A DNA stretch of 23,981 nucleotides from Candidatus Avelusimicrobium faecicola (GTDB lineage: Bacteria; Elusimicrobiota; Elusimicrobia; Elusimicrobiales; Elusimicrobiaceae), in contig UQFW01000018.1 in NCBI GenBank assembly GCA_900540405.1, forward strand, positions 1-23,981, read 5' to 3'. Numbering within the stretch: position 1 is the first letter of the stretch; the number at the start of each line of letters is the position of its first letter. Of this stretch, positions 4,731-14,024 are shown piece by piece. Position numbers and translations under genes: made by a program. The notes under the pieces were generated by a model. The model made no database searches, was not told the DNA's origin, and saw only the letters and a program-made list of their open reading frames with translations.

Positions 4731-6095
4731 ATGCAAACTACTATTTGTGCCCCCGTGACCGGGGAAGGAAAAAGCGCCGTAGCGGTGGTCCGTTTATCGG
4801 GCCCGCAGGCGCTAGCTATTACCCGAGTTTTGTGCCCGGCGTGCCAAGATTGGCAACCGCGCCGCCAAAACTTGTGCCGCATTATGGACGGAGAGGCCGT
4901 GTTGGATAGTGCGCTGGTCACTTATTTTAAGGCGCCGCACAGTTTTACCGGGGAAGACGTAGTAGAGTTTGCGTTGCACGGCTCGCCCTATATCCGCGGG
5001 CGGGTGCTGGAACTTTTATGCCGGGCCGGGGCGGTGCCTGCGCGGCGGGGGGAATACTCCTACCGGGCATTTTTGAACGGCAAAATGGATTTGTTGGAAG
5101 CCCAGGGCCTTTGTGATTTAATCTCCTCCGGCAATAAAGAAGCGCACGCGATGGCTATGAGTTCCCTGGACGGGCGGCTATCCAAACGGTTGGAAAATGT
5201 TAAAAAAACATTAACCAATTTGTTGGCGCAAATAGAAGTCCGCTTAGACGACGTGGACGAAGAAATGACCCCTTTAGACGATACCTATGTGCAAGGGGAA
5301 CTGGCCCAATGTGTGGCGGCGTTGGCGCGCCTGGCGGATACATTTTCCGTCGGAAAGTTTATTAAAGAGGGCTTAAAAGTGGCCATTGTGGGCGCGCCCA
5401 ATGCGGGCAAATCCAGCCTGCTTAATGCACTGGTGGGGTTTGACAGGGCCATTGTATCGGCCCAGAGCGGCACCACGCGCGACACCATAGAAGAAACCTT
5501 GGATATCAACGGCCGCAAAATTATTTTAACCGATACCGCCGGCATACGGGACCACGCTTTAGACCCCGCCGAACAAGAGGGCATGAAACGCAGTGTAAAA
5601 GCCATGCGCGCGGCGGATGCGGTAATTATGGTGGCGGATTCCTCCCGCGCTCCCACCCCGCAGGAAAAAGCCTTGTGGGCGGACGTGTTGGAAGAACACA
5701 AAAAAACAGTTTTAGTATTGAACAAGCAAGATGCCCTTTTGGAAAACAACAACGCGGGGGCGTGGAACCCGGGCACCGGAAATTTTACAACGGTAAAATT
5801 ATCCTGTAAAACCGGGCAAGGCGTGGACGAATTAAAGCAAGCCTTAACCCAAGGGCTCACAACGGCTATGGCCGAGGACGGCGTAATGATTTCCAACTTG
5901 CGCCAATACGAGGCCGTTTTGCGGGCTCAAACGGAATTGGAAATGGCCCAGCGGCGCTTAACGGCGCAAGCCGGGGGCGAAATTTATGCGGAGCATATCC
6001 GCGCGGCCTTAAACGGGCTGAAAGATTTAATCGGAGAAGTGACGCCGGACGACGTGTTAGACGTTATTTTCTCCACTTTTTGCATGGGGAAATAA
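4731..6095 (+). CDS. mnmE: tRNA uridine-5-carboxymethylaminomethyl GTPase MnmE
   Basis: With MnmG, MnmE builds the cmnm5 group on U34 of tRNAs that read two-codon boxes. It shows the N-terminal tetrahydrofolate-binding domain (TICAPVTGEGKSAVAVVRLS, then TGEDVVEFALHG), a helical domain with an inserted Ras-like G domain (P-loop GAPNAGKSS from residue 221, DTAGIRD, NKQD), and the invariant C-terminal FCMGK whose Cys is catalytically important. From ATG 4731 it is 454 residues, the same as the E. coli protein. ATG 4725 is also in frame but lies at or before the predicted transcription start. An open frame to 4650 would cross the promoter. It ends directly against the mnmG start (TAA then ATG), consistent with the two proteins forming a complex. 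It is the first gene of the long operon. Confidence 0.96.
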   Translation: MQTTICAPVTGEGKSAVAVVRLSGPQALAITRVLCPACQDWQPRRQNLCRIMDGEAVLDSALVTYFKAPHSFTGEDVVEFALHGSPYIRGRVLELLCRAGAVPARRGEYSYRAFLNGKMDLLEAQGLCDLISSGNKEAHAMAMSSLDGRLSKRLENVKKTLTNLLAQIEVRLDDVDEEMTPLDDTYVQGELAQCVAALARLADTFSVGKFIKEGLKVAIVGAPNAGKSSLLNALVGFDRAIVSAQSGTTRDTIEETLDINGRKIILTDTAGIRDHALDPAEQEGMKRSVKAMRAADAVIMVADSSRAPTPQEKALWADVLEEHKKTVLVLNKQDALLENNNAGAWNPGTGNFTTVKLSCKTGQGVDELKQALTQGLTTAMAEDGVMISNLRQYEAVLRAQTELEMAQRRLTAQAGGEIYAEHIRAALNGLKDLIGEVTPDDVLDVIFSTFCMGK

Positions 6096-7877
6096 ATGTT
6101 TATTTGTGATACGCAGTATGATGTAGTAGTGGTAGGGGGCGGGCACGCCGGGTGCGAGGCCGCCCTGATTGCCGCCAAAACCGGGGCCAAAACGCTCCTG
6201 CTTACCCAAAGTTTGGATACGGTGGCGCAAATGTCCTGCAATCCGTCTATCGGCGGGATTGCCAAGGGGCAAATCGTGCGGGAAATTGACGCGTTGGGCG
6301 GGGCCATGGGCAAAGTGACGGACGCGGCCGCCCTGCATTACCATTTGTTAAATACGGGTAAAGGCCCGGCGGTACACTCCCCGCGCGTGCAGTGTGATAA
6401 AAAGCGCTACCAGTTTACTTTTAAGCATTTTTTGGAATGTCAGGATAATTTGGATATTATGCAGGACGAGGCCGTCAAACTGGCTACGGACGATAATAAA
6501 ATTACCGGCGTTTTAACTTTGCGTGATACCTTTTATAAGGCCAAAACCGTGGTGTTGACTACCGGCACTTTTTTGGCGGGCACTATTCACATTGGCGAGG
6601 TCAACTACCCCGGCGGGCGGTATAATGATATGCCCAGTAATTTACTGGCTAAAAACCTAAAGGAAATCGGCCTGCATACCCTGCGTTTTAAGACGGGAAC
6701 CCCCATGCGCATTAACGCGCGGAAAATGGACGTTTCCAAATTCCGCCTGCAACCGTCCGACGACCCTTTGCAACCAATTTCCCACTTTACGGACCAAAAA
6801 GAGCAATCCAAACGGCACTTTTTACAATGCTACATCACCCGCACCAATTTGGAAACGGATAAAATCCTGCGGGCCAATGCGCACCGCTCCGCCATGTATA
6901 GTGGCCATATACACGGCATGGGGCCGCGGTATTGTCCGTCGGTAGAAGATAAAATTAAAAAATTTCCGGAAATTACCAGCCACCCGCTGTTTTTGGAGCC
7001 GGAAGGCTTTGATACGGAAGAATATTATATCCAGGGGTTTTCAACCAGTATGCCGGAAGACGTACAGCGGGCGTTGGTGGCCTCGGTGCCCGGGTTGGAA
7101 AATGCGCCGCTTACGCGGGCCGGCTATGCCGTAGAGTACGATTTTTCGGACCCGCGCGACTTATACGCCACGTTGGAAAGCAAGCTAATTCCCGGCCTGT
7201 TTTGCGCCGGGCAGATTAACGGCACCACCGGGTACGAGGAAGCCGGCGGGCAGGGGTTAGTGGCGGGCTTAAATGCGGCGGCCAAAGTGCAAGGCAAGGA
7301 GCCGCTCATCCTGCGGCGCGACGAGGCGTACATCGGCGTACTGATAGATGATTTAGTCAACAAAGGGGTAAACGAGCCGTACCGTATGTTTACTTCCCGC
7401 GCGGAATACCGCATTTTACTGCGTAATGATAATGCGGATTTGCGCCTGATGCCCCATGCGTTTGCGTACGGCACGCTGGAAGAAAAATTCCGCTGCCCCT
7501 TTGAGCGCTACCGCGAAGAAGTGGAAAAGCAGTTGCAACACCCGGGCTGCCCGGTGGACGAAACGGATTTATACCCGTGGACGAAAGAAAAAGTGCTTAC
7601 GCACGTTGAAATCCACCAAAAATACGCCGGCTATTACGAACGCAATAAAAAAGATGCCGAAAAACTGGCCCAGGCGGACAGCATTAAAATCCCGGCGGGG
7701 TTTGACCCGTCTGCCGTGCGCGGCATTTTGATAGAAAGCAGCCAAAAGTTAAAAGAGGTAAAGCCGCTCACGTTGGGGCAGGCGTCGCGCATCCCCGGTA
7801 TTACTCCGGCGGATATACAACTTTTGGCCGTACATATTGAACGCTACCGGAGATTACACCGTGAATCAGACAATTAG
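6096..7877 (+). CDS. mnmG: tRNA uridine-5-carboxymethylaminomethyl enzyme MnmG (GidA)
   Basis: MnmG is the FAD- and NADH-dependent partner of MnmE in U34 modification. The Rossmann FAD motif VVVVGGGHAGCEAA is at residues 10-23. The family signature SCNPSIGGIAKGQIVREIDA with its conserved Cys follows. The second essential Cys is in MGPRYCPSVEDKIKKF, and the C-terminal GTTGYEEAGGQGLVAGLNAA completes the FAD-binding fold. The MnmE-binding tail (LTLGQASRIPGITPADI) is present. At 593 residues it is slightly shorter than the roughly 630 of E. coli, still a normal length for the family. It starts 0 nt after mnmE and overlaps the GTG start of rsmG by 17 nt, a strong sign of cotranscription. Confidence 0.97.
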   Translation: MFICDTQYDVVVVGGGHAGCEAALIAAKTGAKTLLLTQSLDTVAQMSCNPSIGGIAKGQIVREIDALGGAMGKVTDAAALHYHLLNTGKGPAVHSPRVQCDKKRYQFTFKHFLECQDNLDIMQDEAVKLATDDNKITGVLTLRDTFYKAKTVVLTTGTFLAGTIHIGEVNYPGGRYNDMPSNLLAKNLKEIGLHTLRFKTGTPMRINARKMDVSKFRLQPSDDPLQPISHFTDQKEQSKRHFLQCYITRTNLETDKILRANAHRSAMYSGHIHGMGPRYCPSVEDKIKKFPEITSHPLFLEPEGFDTEEYYIQGFSTSMPEDVQRALVASVPGLENAPLTRAGYAVEYDFSDPRDLYATLESKLIPGLFCAGQINGTTGYEEAGGQGLVAGLNAAAKVQGKEPLILRRDEAYIGVLIDDLVNKGVNEPYRMFTSRAEYRILLRNDNADLRLMPHAFAYGTLEEKFRCPFERYREEVEKQLQHPGCPVDETDLYPWTKEKVLTHVEIHQKYAGYYERNKKDAEKLAQADSIKIPAGFDPSAVRGILIESSQKLKEVKPLTLGQASRIPGITPADIQLLAVHIERYRRLHRESDN

Positions 7878-8502
7878 CACGTTTGCCCAACATATCGGGT
7901 TGCCGCTTTCGTCCGGGCAGGTGGAATTATTGGAGCGCTACGCGGGGCTCGTGTGGCAAAAAAAGGATTTTTTGAATTTAACCAGCGCGGCAGACGTGCA
8001 GGAAATTTACGCCCGCCACATTTGCGACGGCCTGAGCGCCGCGGCTTTTATTTATAAAGAAAGCCAAGGCGCTGACGGCGTTGAAGTGGGCGACGCGGGC
8101 GCAGGGGCCGGATATATCGGGCTTGTGTGCGCGGTGGCTCTGCCGCAAAGCCGCATTACTTTAATAGAAAGTTTACAGCGGCGCAGTTCTTTTATGAATT
8201 GGGCCATTTTAACGCTGGGCCTGAAAAACGCGCGGGTGGTAAATTGCCGCTTGGGCGAAAAAACCGCCTTTTCACTAGACTATTTAACGGAGCGCGCCAT
8301 GGGCAAACTGACGGATATTTTGCCCCTTTGCGCGGCGGCGGTAAAGGCGGGGGGAAAGTTTATTGCGTTCCAGGGGGAACACCCGGACGAAATGACCCCT
8401 GCCCTGCTGGCTAAATGCGGGGTTCGGGCGCGGGCCTTACAGCCGTATGCGCTCCCGCAGGATGATAAAAAACGCTTTTTGGCGGTATTTGATAAGGATT
8501 AA
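7861..8502 (+). CDS. rsmG: 16S rRNA (guanine-N7)-methyltransferase RsmG (GidB)
   Basis: RsmG methylates the N7 of G527 (E. coli numbering) in the 530 loop of 16S rRNA using S-adenosylmethionine. The SAM-binding loop reads GDAGAGAGYIGL (about residues 78-89), followed by the acidic strand end TLIES. The preceding helices (VWQKKDFLNLTSA, then ICDGLSAA) match the usual NLT and H-D-S parts of the family. Most RsmG proteins read DxGSGxGFPG in the SAM loop; here it is GDAGAGAGYIG, slightly divergent. I chose GTG 7861 because GGAGA sits 7 nt upstream and the product is 213 residues, the usual size. A TTG at 7837 is less likely. The gene overlaps mnmG by 17 nt. Confidence 0.9.
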   Translation: MNQTISTFAQHIGLPLSSGQVELLERYAGLVWQKKDFLNLTSAADVQEIYARHICDGLSAAAFIYKESQGADGVEVGDAGAGAGYIGLVCAVALPQSRITLIESLQRRSSFMNWAILTLGLKNARVVNCRLGEKTAFSLDYLTERAMGKLTDILPLCAAAVKAGGKFIAFQGEHPDEMTPALLAKCGVRARALQPYALPQDDKKRFLAVFDKD

Positions 8503-8505
8503 CAG

Positions 8506-9819
8506 ATGACACGGCTAATTCAGTTTTTCTGCTTGCTGTTTGCTTTTTGTTTGGCGGCGGGCCCGGTAATGAAACATTACGGGTACGAGCCGCGCGCCGT
8601 ATTGCAAAACCTGCAAGAAAAACTGACGGAGTTTTCCGCCCGCTTTGACGGAAAATATCCGGCCGCAAACGCCCAAGCGCCCGCGGCGCAGGCCCCGGTA
8701 AAAGTGGAGCGCAACTCCATAGACCCGCGGGAAATGGATAAATTGTTTGCGGACGTCAACCCGCGTAATGCCGCCCAAAGCGCGGACCCGGTGGATTATT
8801 CCACCCGCGACGAAAAAGAATTTAAGGATATGATTGCCGGATTGGAAAAAATCGGCGCCGTGGCCCCTAAAAACCCGCAGAACTATCTGCCGGGGTTTTC
8901 GGCCCAAGCCTACCGCCCGGCGGATTCCCAACAAAAATCCCGCTGGGTGCCGCCCCCGCCCGGGTTTATGACGGCGGAAACTTTCAACTATTTAATTTAC
9001 CGCCAAACGCACCCGGTGTCGCAGTCCATTTCCACGGTGTTGGATAACATCCACGGTAATTTAATGTTGGATTTAACGCCGTTTACACTGGTCATTAAAC
9101 CCAACAAAATTTTGGTTATGCTGTTTGGGGATAAAGACAGTTATATGAATTTTACCAAGCGCCCGCCGTGGTCCGGCGCGTCGTCCGACCTCAAGGCCGA
9201 TACAATGTATGTGCAAGAAGGCAACAGTTTTTATCCGCTTTCCGTGCATGAGCTGACCCACTTGTATTTTGACGGCTACTTTTTGCCGGTGATTTCCCCG
9301 TTGTGGCTTTCGGAAGGGATGGCGGTTTATATGCAAATTAACGGCGCCAAGCAAAAGCCCTCGTGGGTGGACCCGGCTATGAAACGCATTTTGCAGGGGG
9401 ATATTATCCCGCTTGAAAAAATGACCGTTACGGAAGATTTAAGCGATTTATCCACCCCGCAGGCGGAACTTTGGTACACGCAGGCATACAGTTTGGTGGA
9501 TTACCTGCTCAACACCCGCACGCGCGACGAATTTTACCAATTTTGTAATGAACTGAAAAAGAAAACCCCGCTCCACCAGGCGTTATATAAGGCGTACGGT
9601 ATGCCGTTTACGAAAGTTTCCGTATTGCAAAACGTGTGGTTGCACGACGTGCAAAAAGCGGCAGGGGTGCGCCCGGCCCCGGTTAAAACACCGCCGCCCC
9701 CGGCTAATACTAATGTAAAGGCTCCGGCTAAAAAGGCGCCCGCGGCTAATGCTAAGGCCGCCCCCAAAGCACCGGCCGGTACCAAAACACAGGCCGGTAC
9801 AAAGGCCCCTAAAAAATGA
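8506..9819 (+). CDS. Exported HExxH (gluzincin-like, peptidase MA type) protein (437 aa)
   Basis: The N-terminus (residues about 4-20, hydrophobic with Cys/Phe/Leu) is a signal peptide or membrane anchor. A Pro/Ala/Gln-rich linker follows. The central part has the zinc-metalloprotease signature SVHELTHLYF (H248-E249-x-x-H252) and, 18 residues on, WLSEGMAVY with E270 as the probable third zinc ligand. That is the arrangement of gluzincins of the peptidase-MA group. The last 50 or so residues are Pro/Ala/Lys repeats (KAPAKKAPAANAKAAPKAP), disordered and basic, possibly binding the cell wall. The ribosome site is AAGGATT. It lies 3 nt after rsmG and 13 nt before rsmH, occupying the place usual for mraZ or the dcw start. 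Activity, substrate and any link to division are unknown; the operon suggests work on the periplasmic side of the envelope. Confidence 0.82.
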   Translation: MTRLIQFFCLLFAFCLAAGPVMKHYGYEPRAVLQNLQEKLTEFSARFDGKYPAANAQAPAAQAPVKVERNSIDPREMDKLFADVNPRNAAQSADPVDYSTRDEKEFKDMIAGLEKIGAVAPKNPQNYLPGFSAQAYRPADSQQKSRWVPPPPGFMTAETFNYLIYRQTHPVSQSISTVLDNIHGNLMLDLTPFTLVIKPNKILVMLFGDKDSYMNFTKRPPWSGASSDLKADTMYVQEGNSFYPLSVHELTHLYFDGYFLPVISPLWLSEGMAVYMQINGAKQKPSWVDPAMKRILQGDIIPLEKMTVTEDLSDLSTPQAELWYTQAYSLVDYLLNTRTRDEFYQFCNELKKKTPLHQALYKAYGMPFTKVSVLQNVWLHDVQKAAGVRPAPVKTPPPPANTNVKAPAKKAPAANAKAAPKAPAGTKTQAGTKAPKK

Positions 9820-9832
9820 GGATTTTTAAGCT

Positions 9833-10708
9833 ATGACCGAATGGACCCATATCCCGATACTTGCCCCGCAAATTGCGGATTTGTTATTAACCGACCCCGA
9901 CGGCGTATATGTGGACGGCACGTTGGGGCTCGGCGGGCACAGCGCGCTGTTTTTGAGCCGACTTTCGCCCAAGGCCCGCTTGTTGGGGTTTGATAAAGAC
10001 GCGCAGGCTATCCAAATGGCCCAAACGCGCATTAACGACCCTCGCCTGCTTACTTTTAACGAAAGCTACACCTGCGCCCCGCAAGAATTGGAAAAACTGG
10101 GCGTGTTGGCTACGGGCGCACTTTTTGATTTGGGTTTAAGCTCTTACCAGTTGGATAACCCTGCCCGCGGTTTTAGTATAATAAATAATGGGCCGTTAGA
10201 TATGCGGTTTGATTTATCCGCCCCGCTGACGGCACAAACCATTGTAAACACTTGGGGGTTGGACGACCTTACCCGTATCTTAACGGAATATGGCGAAGAA
10301 CGCAAAGCCGCCCCCATAGCCATAGCTATTTTGAATGCCCGGCGTAAAGCCCCTCTGCAAACAACCGAAGACCTCAAACGCGTGGTAGAAAGCGTGTATG
10401 GCGGGCGCGGCAAAACGCACCCCGCCACGCAAACTTTTCAGGCACTGCGTATTGCGGTAAATGATGAATTGGGTACGGTGGAAAAAATGTTGGGGGTACT
10501 GCCGCATATTTTGCGGGTGGGCGGGCGCGCCGCGGTGCTGACGTTCCACTCGTTAGAAGACCGCTTGGTAAAGAACCGTTTTAAGCAAATGGCGGCGGAC
10601 GGCGGCTGGAAATTGGTAAATAAAAAAGTAATCGTGCCGGATTATAACGAGGTACGCCAAAACCGCCGCTCCCGCAGTGCCAAATTACGGGTGATAGAAA
10701 GAGTATGA
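9833..10708 (+). CDS. rsmH: 16S rRNA (cytosine-N4)-methyltransferase RsmH (MraW)
   Basis: RsmH methylates N4 of C1402 (E. coli numbering) in the decoding centre of 16S rRNA. The SAM-binding motif is VDGTLGLGGHS (residues 27-37), with LFDLGLSSYQLD and the C-terminal signature AVLTFHSLEDRLVKNRFK. The ending NRRSRSAKLRVIERV is the normal basic tail. At 291 residues it is a little shorter than the roughly 313 of E. coli. It is the first canonical dcw-cluster gene here, but no mraZ precedes it. The ftsL start overlaps its stop as ATGA (10705-10708). Confidence 0.96.
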   Translation: MTEWTHIPILAPQIADLLLTDPDGVYVDGTLGLGGHSALFLSRLSPKARLLGFDKDAQAIQMAQTRINDPRLLTFNESYTCAPQELEKLGVLATGALFDLGLSSYQLDNPARGFSIINNGPLDMRFDLSAPLTAQTIVNTWGLDDLTRILTEYGEERKAAPIAIAILNARRKAPLQTTEDLKRVVESVYGGRGKTHPATQTFQALRIAVNDELGTVEKMLGVLPHILRVGGRAAVLTFHSLEDRLVKNRFKQMAADGGWKLVNKKVIVPDYNEVRQNRRSRSAKLRVIERV

Positions 10709-10959
10709 AAGCATTTATTACATTAGTTATTTTGGGGGGGCTGGCCTTGGGCCTGGTGGTGGTGCGTATGGAAATCAGCCGCTCCGGGCGGGAAATCAGC
10801 AAACTCCAAAACCGGGTGGAAGTGCAGGAAGCCCGCAACCAGTATTTGCAGTTGGAAATTGCCCGCTTGGAAAGCCCCGCCGTGGTATCCGCCCAGGCGC
10901 GCGAACGCTTAAAAATGGATTTTACTAAACCCAGTAATGTGGTTGTGTTGGAAGATTAA
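10705..10959 (+). CDS. ftsL: Cell division protein FtsL-like (84 aa)
   Basis: This small bitopic protein has one membrane segment (residues about 4-22, ITLVILGGLALGLVVV) and then a heptad-rich coiled coil (about 25-60, with EISKLQNRVEVQEARNQYLQ). It ends with ESPAVVSAQARERLKMDF, which matches the tail of FtsL/DivIC proteins. FtsL bridges FtsB/FtsQ to the FtsW-FtsI synthase. Identification rests on fold plus position between rsmH and ftsI, since the family has little sequence conservation. It is translationally coupled to rsmH through a 4-nt overlap. The cytoplasmic tail is almost absent. Confidence 0.85.
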   Translation: MKAFITLVILGGLALGLVVVRMEISRSGREISKLQNRVEVQEARNQYLQLEIARLESPAVVSAQARERLKMDFTKPSNVVVLED

Positions 10960-10964
10960 ACCGT

Positions 10965-12659
10965 ATGTTCAAAAAGAAAATTTCGTTTGTATATGACGTT
11001 AAAAAACGCATGAAGCTATGCGGCTTTTTGGCGTTGATTCCGCCGGTGGCAATTTGTTTGCAACTGCTTAATTTACAAACGTTCCAGCACGAAAAATTTG
11101 CCGATAAGGCGGACCGCGCCATTTACAGCTACCTGGCCGAAGACCGCTTGCGCGGGCCTATTTATGATGTAAACGGAAATGTGTTGGCGGAATCGGTACG
11201 CACGCACTCGTGCGGCATATCCCCCAAGTATGTAAAAGACAAAAAAGCCACGGTGGCGTTTTTAGCCAAAGCCTTAAAACTGCCTCCGGCCAGAATTTTG
11301 GAAAAATGGAACCGCAACGGGCGATTTTTCTTTGTGGAAAAAAACATCAAGCCGGATGTTTATATGGAAATGCTCCCGGCGTTGCGTAAGCCGGTGGGGC
11401 AGGGGTTGGATTTAACGCCCGAATATAAACGGATGCGCCCATACGATAAATTAGCGCTGGATTTGTTGGGGGAGTCCAACTCCAAAAATTTAGGGCTTTC
11501 CGGCTTAGAGCAGATGTTCAATAAGGAACTCAGCCAGGACATCAGCAAAAAACGCGCCAAACGCGCCTTGCGGGGGGACATTATTTATGACCGCAAGTTA
11601 AAAGAAGAATTATCGGTAGGGAGCTTGTATTTAACCATAGATTTACAGGCCCAGTATTTTGCCGAGCAAGCCCTGCATAAAGCGGTGGAAGAATACGGCG
11701 CCGAACACGGGGTGGCCATGGTGCAGGAGCCGTCCACCGGGCGGATTTTGGCGGCGGCCTCTTATCCGGTGGAGAACGGACAGTCTTTGCCGTTCCAGTT
11801 TACTTACGAGCCCGGCTCTACATTCAAAACCATCGCCATTTCTTCCGCGTTGGATGCGGGCACGGTGTCCGTCACGGATTCTATTGATATGGAGGGCCGC
11901 CGTTGGGAAGTGGCCCGCGGGTTTACCGTTAAAGATAACCAACACAAAAAGGATTTTTTGTCCGTGCCGGAAGTAATGCAGTTGTCGTCCAACATTGGGG
12001 CGGGTAAAATAGCGGTAGACTTGGGTGCTAAAAACCTGTTTTATTACATTAAAGCCTTTGGGTTCGGCACCAAAACGGATATTAATTTTAACGGGGAAGC
12101 CAAAGGTTTTGTGCCCCCGTATAATAAATGGACGAAGGTGGATACCGCCACCAAAGGGTACGGATACGGTATTTCGCTTACCCCGGTGCAGTTAATCAAT
12201 GCGTATTCCGTAATAGCCAACGGCGGGTATTTAATGCAACCGCATTTGGTGGACCGTATTGAATATGCCGACGGCCGCGTAAGCAAAATGAGTAAGCCGG
12301 TAAAAATCCGCCGGGTCATCAAGCCGGAAACGGCCAAAATTATGACCAAAGTATTGCAAAGCGTGGTGGAAAACGGCAGCGGTAAACGCGCCCAAATAAA
12401 AGGGTACACCGTGGCGGGCAAAACCGGCACGGCCGAAAAATTAACTAAAGAGGGCGGCTACGGCAAGCGCAGTCACATTGTGTCTTTCTGCGGGTTTGTG
12501 CCGGCCAGCAAGCCGCAATTTACCATTTTGGTTATTTTGGATAATCCCTCCAAATACACCTTTGGCGGTACGGCGGCCGCGCCTGCGTTCAGGCAAATTG
12601 CCGAAAACCTGCTGACCTTAAAAGGGGTTCAGCCGGACCAACTGGATTTTATAAATTAA
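10965..12659 (+). CDS. ftsI: Septal peptidoglycan transpeptidase FtsI (class B PBP)
   Basis: FtsI cross-links septal peptidoglycan together with the glycosyltransferase FtsW. A short basic cytoplasmic N-terminus and one membrane helix (about residues 17-36) are followed by the PBP dimer or pedestal domain (RGPIYDVNGNVLAES at about 63-77) and the transpeptidase domain. All three penicillin-binding motifs are intact: S285-T-F-K288 with the acyl-enzyme serine, S341-S-N343, and K486-T-G488. At 564 residues without a C-terminal PASTA domain it resembles Gram-negative FtsI more than SpoVD-type proteins. It starts 5 nt after ftsL. The next gene is murF, 9 nt on; murE, which usually stands between them, is absent. 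Confidence 0.96.
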   Translation: MFKKKISFVYDVKKRMKLCGFLALIPPVAICLQLLNLQTFQHEKFADKADRAIYSYLAEDRLRGPIYDVNGNVLAESVRTHSCGISPKYVKDKKATVAFLAKALKLPPARILEKWNRNGRFFFVEKNIKPDVYMEMLPALRKPVGQGLDLTPEYKRMRPYDKLALDLLGESNSKNLGLSGLEQMFNKELSQDISKKRAKRALRGDIIYDRKLKEELSVGSLYLTIDLQAQYFAEQALHKAVEEYGAEHGVAMVQEPSTGRILAAASYPVENGQSLPFQFTYEPGSTFKTIAISSALDAGTVSVTDSIDMEGRRWEVARGFTVKDNQHKKDFLSVPEVMQLSSNIGAGKIAVDLGAKNLFYYIKAFGFGTKTDINFNGEAKGFVPPYNKWTKVDTATKGYGYGISLTPVQLINAYSVIANGGYLMQPHLVDRIEYADGRVSKMSKPVKIRRVIKPETAKIMTKVLQSVVENGSGKRAQIKGYTVAGKTGTAEKLTKEGGYGKRSHIVSFCGFVPASKPQFTILVILDNPSKYTFGGTAAAPAFRQIAENLLTLKGVQPDQLDFIN

Positions 12660-12668
12660 GGAGATTGT

Positions 12669-14024
12669 ATGAAATTAAACCTGACGTTTAGCAAAATTGC
12701 GGAAATTATGAAAGGGGAATTGGTAAGTAAAACCCCTTTGGCGAAAGTGTCCGCTTTTGTCACGGATAGCCGCGTAGTGGGCGCGGGGGACGCGTTTATT
12801 GCCTTAAAAGGCTTAAAACACGACGCGCACGAATTTATCCCGCAGGTCGTTAAACAAGGGGCCGTTTTGGTGGTGGCGCAAAAAGCGCACTGCCCGCAAA
12901 TCTCCAACGGGGCCGTATCCGTTATTTATGTGCAAGATACCTTAAAAGCCTTGCAAATGTTGGCGCAGTACCACCGCTTGAACAGCACCTTAAAAGTGGC
13001 CGCCATTACAGGTTCCAACGGCAAAAGCACCACCAAACAAATGTTAAAGGCTATTTGCTCCCAGGCGGGGGAAACGGTAGCCAATATGGGCAATTTTAAT
13101 AACCAGTTCGGTACGCCGTTTTCCTTATTGGAAATACAACCCAAACACAAATACGGCGTGTTTGAATTGGGCGCCTCCCACCCCGGCGATATTGACGAAC
13201 TGGCCGCTATTGCCGTGCCGGATGTGGCGGTAATTACCAATGTGGGGCCGTCCCATTTGGAATCGTTCAAAACCTTGGAAAATGTGTACAAAACCAAAAC
13301 GGAAATTGCCGCGCACTTAAACTTTGGCGGTACGCTGGTGTATAACGTGGACGACCCGCTTTTGGCGCGGTTGCAGACGGAATTTAAGGGGAAAGCCATT
13401 CCGTTCGGCTTTTCGCCCTCTGCCTCTTTGCGCATTTTGGATACGCAGGATAAATTTGCGTTTACTTACAAGGGCGAAGCGTGCGTGGTGGATATAAAAC
13501 TGCCCGCGCACGATAAATTAAACGCCGCCGCCGCGGCCGCCGCCGCTATTGCGCTGGGGCTGCACTTGGACGAAATTAAAAAAGGTTTGTCGGCCTTTAC
13601 TCCTATGCCTATGCGTATGGAGCGGGTGGAAAAAGCCGGCGCGCATTTTATTTTGGATTGCTACAACGCCAACCCGGCCAGTATGAAAAACGCCTTGGAA
13701 ATTTTAGGGCGCGAGCCGTTCACCCCGCGCGTAGCCGTACTGGGGGATATGAAAGAGTTGGGGGAAACCTCTAAAGATTACCACCGCTTAATTGCCCGGC
13801 AACTGTTGGATAATCAGGTGGATTATGCCTTTTTGGCCGGGGAACAAATGCACTATGCGTATGAAGTTTTGAACCGGGCCGAATCCGGCGTGCGCGCGGT
13901 GTACGGCAAAACCCCGCAGGAGTGGACGGAGCAGTTAAAGGCACTTATTAAAAAACAGGGCGGTACTTATTTAATTAAAGCGTCGCGCTCTATGAATTTT
14001 GAAAATATTTTTAAGGAGATTTAA
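12669..14024 (+). CDS. murF: UDP-MurNAc-tripeptide--D-Ala-D-Ala ligase MurF
   Basis: MurF adds D-Ala-D-Ala to the UDP-MurNAc-tripeptide in the cytoplasm, using ATP. The ATP loop is ITGSNGKSTTK (G115 to T122 region), with NFNNQFGTPFSLL, then HLESFKTLENVYKTK and FILDCYNANPASMKNAL, which are the typical MurF versions of the Mur-ligase motifs. The N-terminal domain (FVTDSRVVGAGDAFIALKG) is the uridine-binding part. The length of 451 is standard. The DCYNANP motif and lack of a DNP(R)-type diaminopimelate signature distinguish it from MurE. A good ribosome site AAGGAG sits 5 nt upstream. Its stop abuts the GTG of mraY. Confidence 0.96.
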   Translation: MKLNLTFSKIAEIMKGELVSKTPLAKVSAFVTDSRVVGAGDAFIALKGLKHDAHEFIPQVVKQGAVLVVAQKAHCPQISNGAVSVIYVQDTLKALQMLAQYHRLNSTLKVAAITGSNGKSTTKQMLKAICSQAGETVANMGNFNNQFGTPFSLLEIQPKHKYGVFELGASHPGDIDELAAIAVPDVAVITNVGPSHLESFKTLENVYKTKTEIAAHLNFGGTLVYNVDDPLLARLQTEFKGKAIPFGFSPSASLRILDTQDKFAFTYKGEACVVDIKLPAHDKLNAAAAAAAAIALGLHLDEIKKGLSAFTPMPMRMERVEKAGAHFILDCYNANPASMKNALEILGREPFTPRVAVLGDMKELGETSKDYHRLIARQLLDNQVDYAFLAGEQMHYAYEVLNRAESGVRAVYGKTPQEWTEQLKALIKKQGGTYLIKASRSMNFENIFKEI

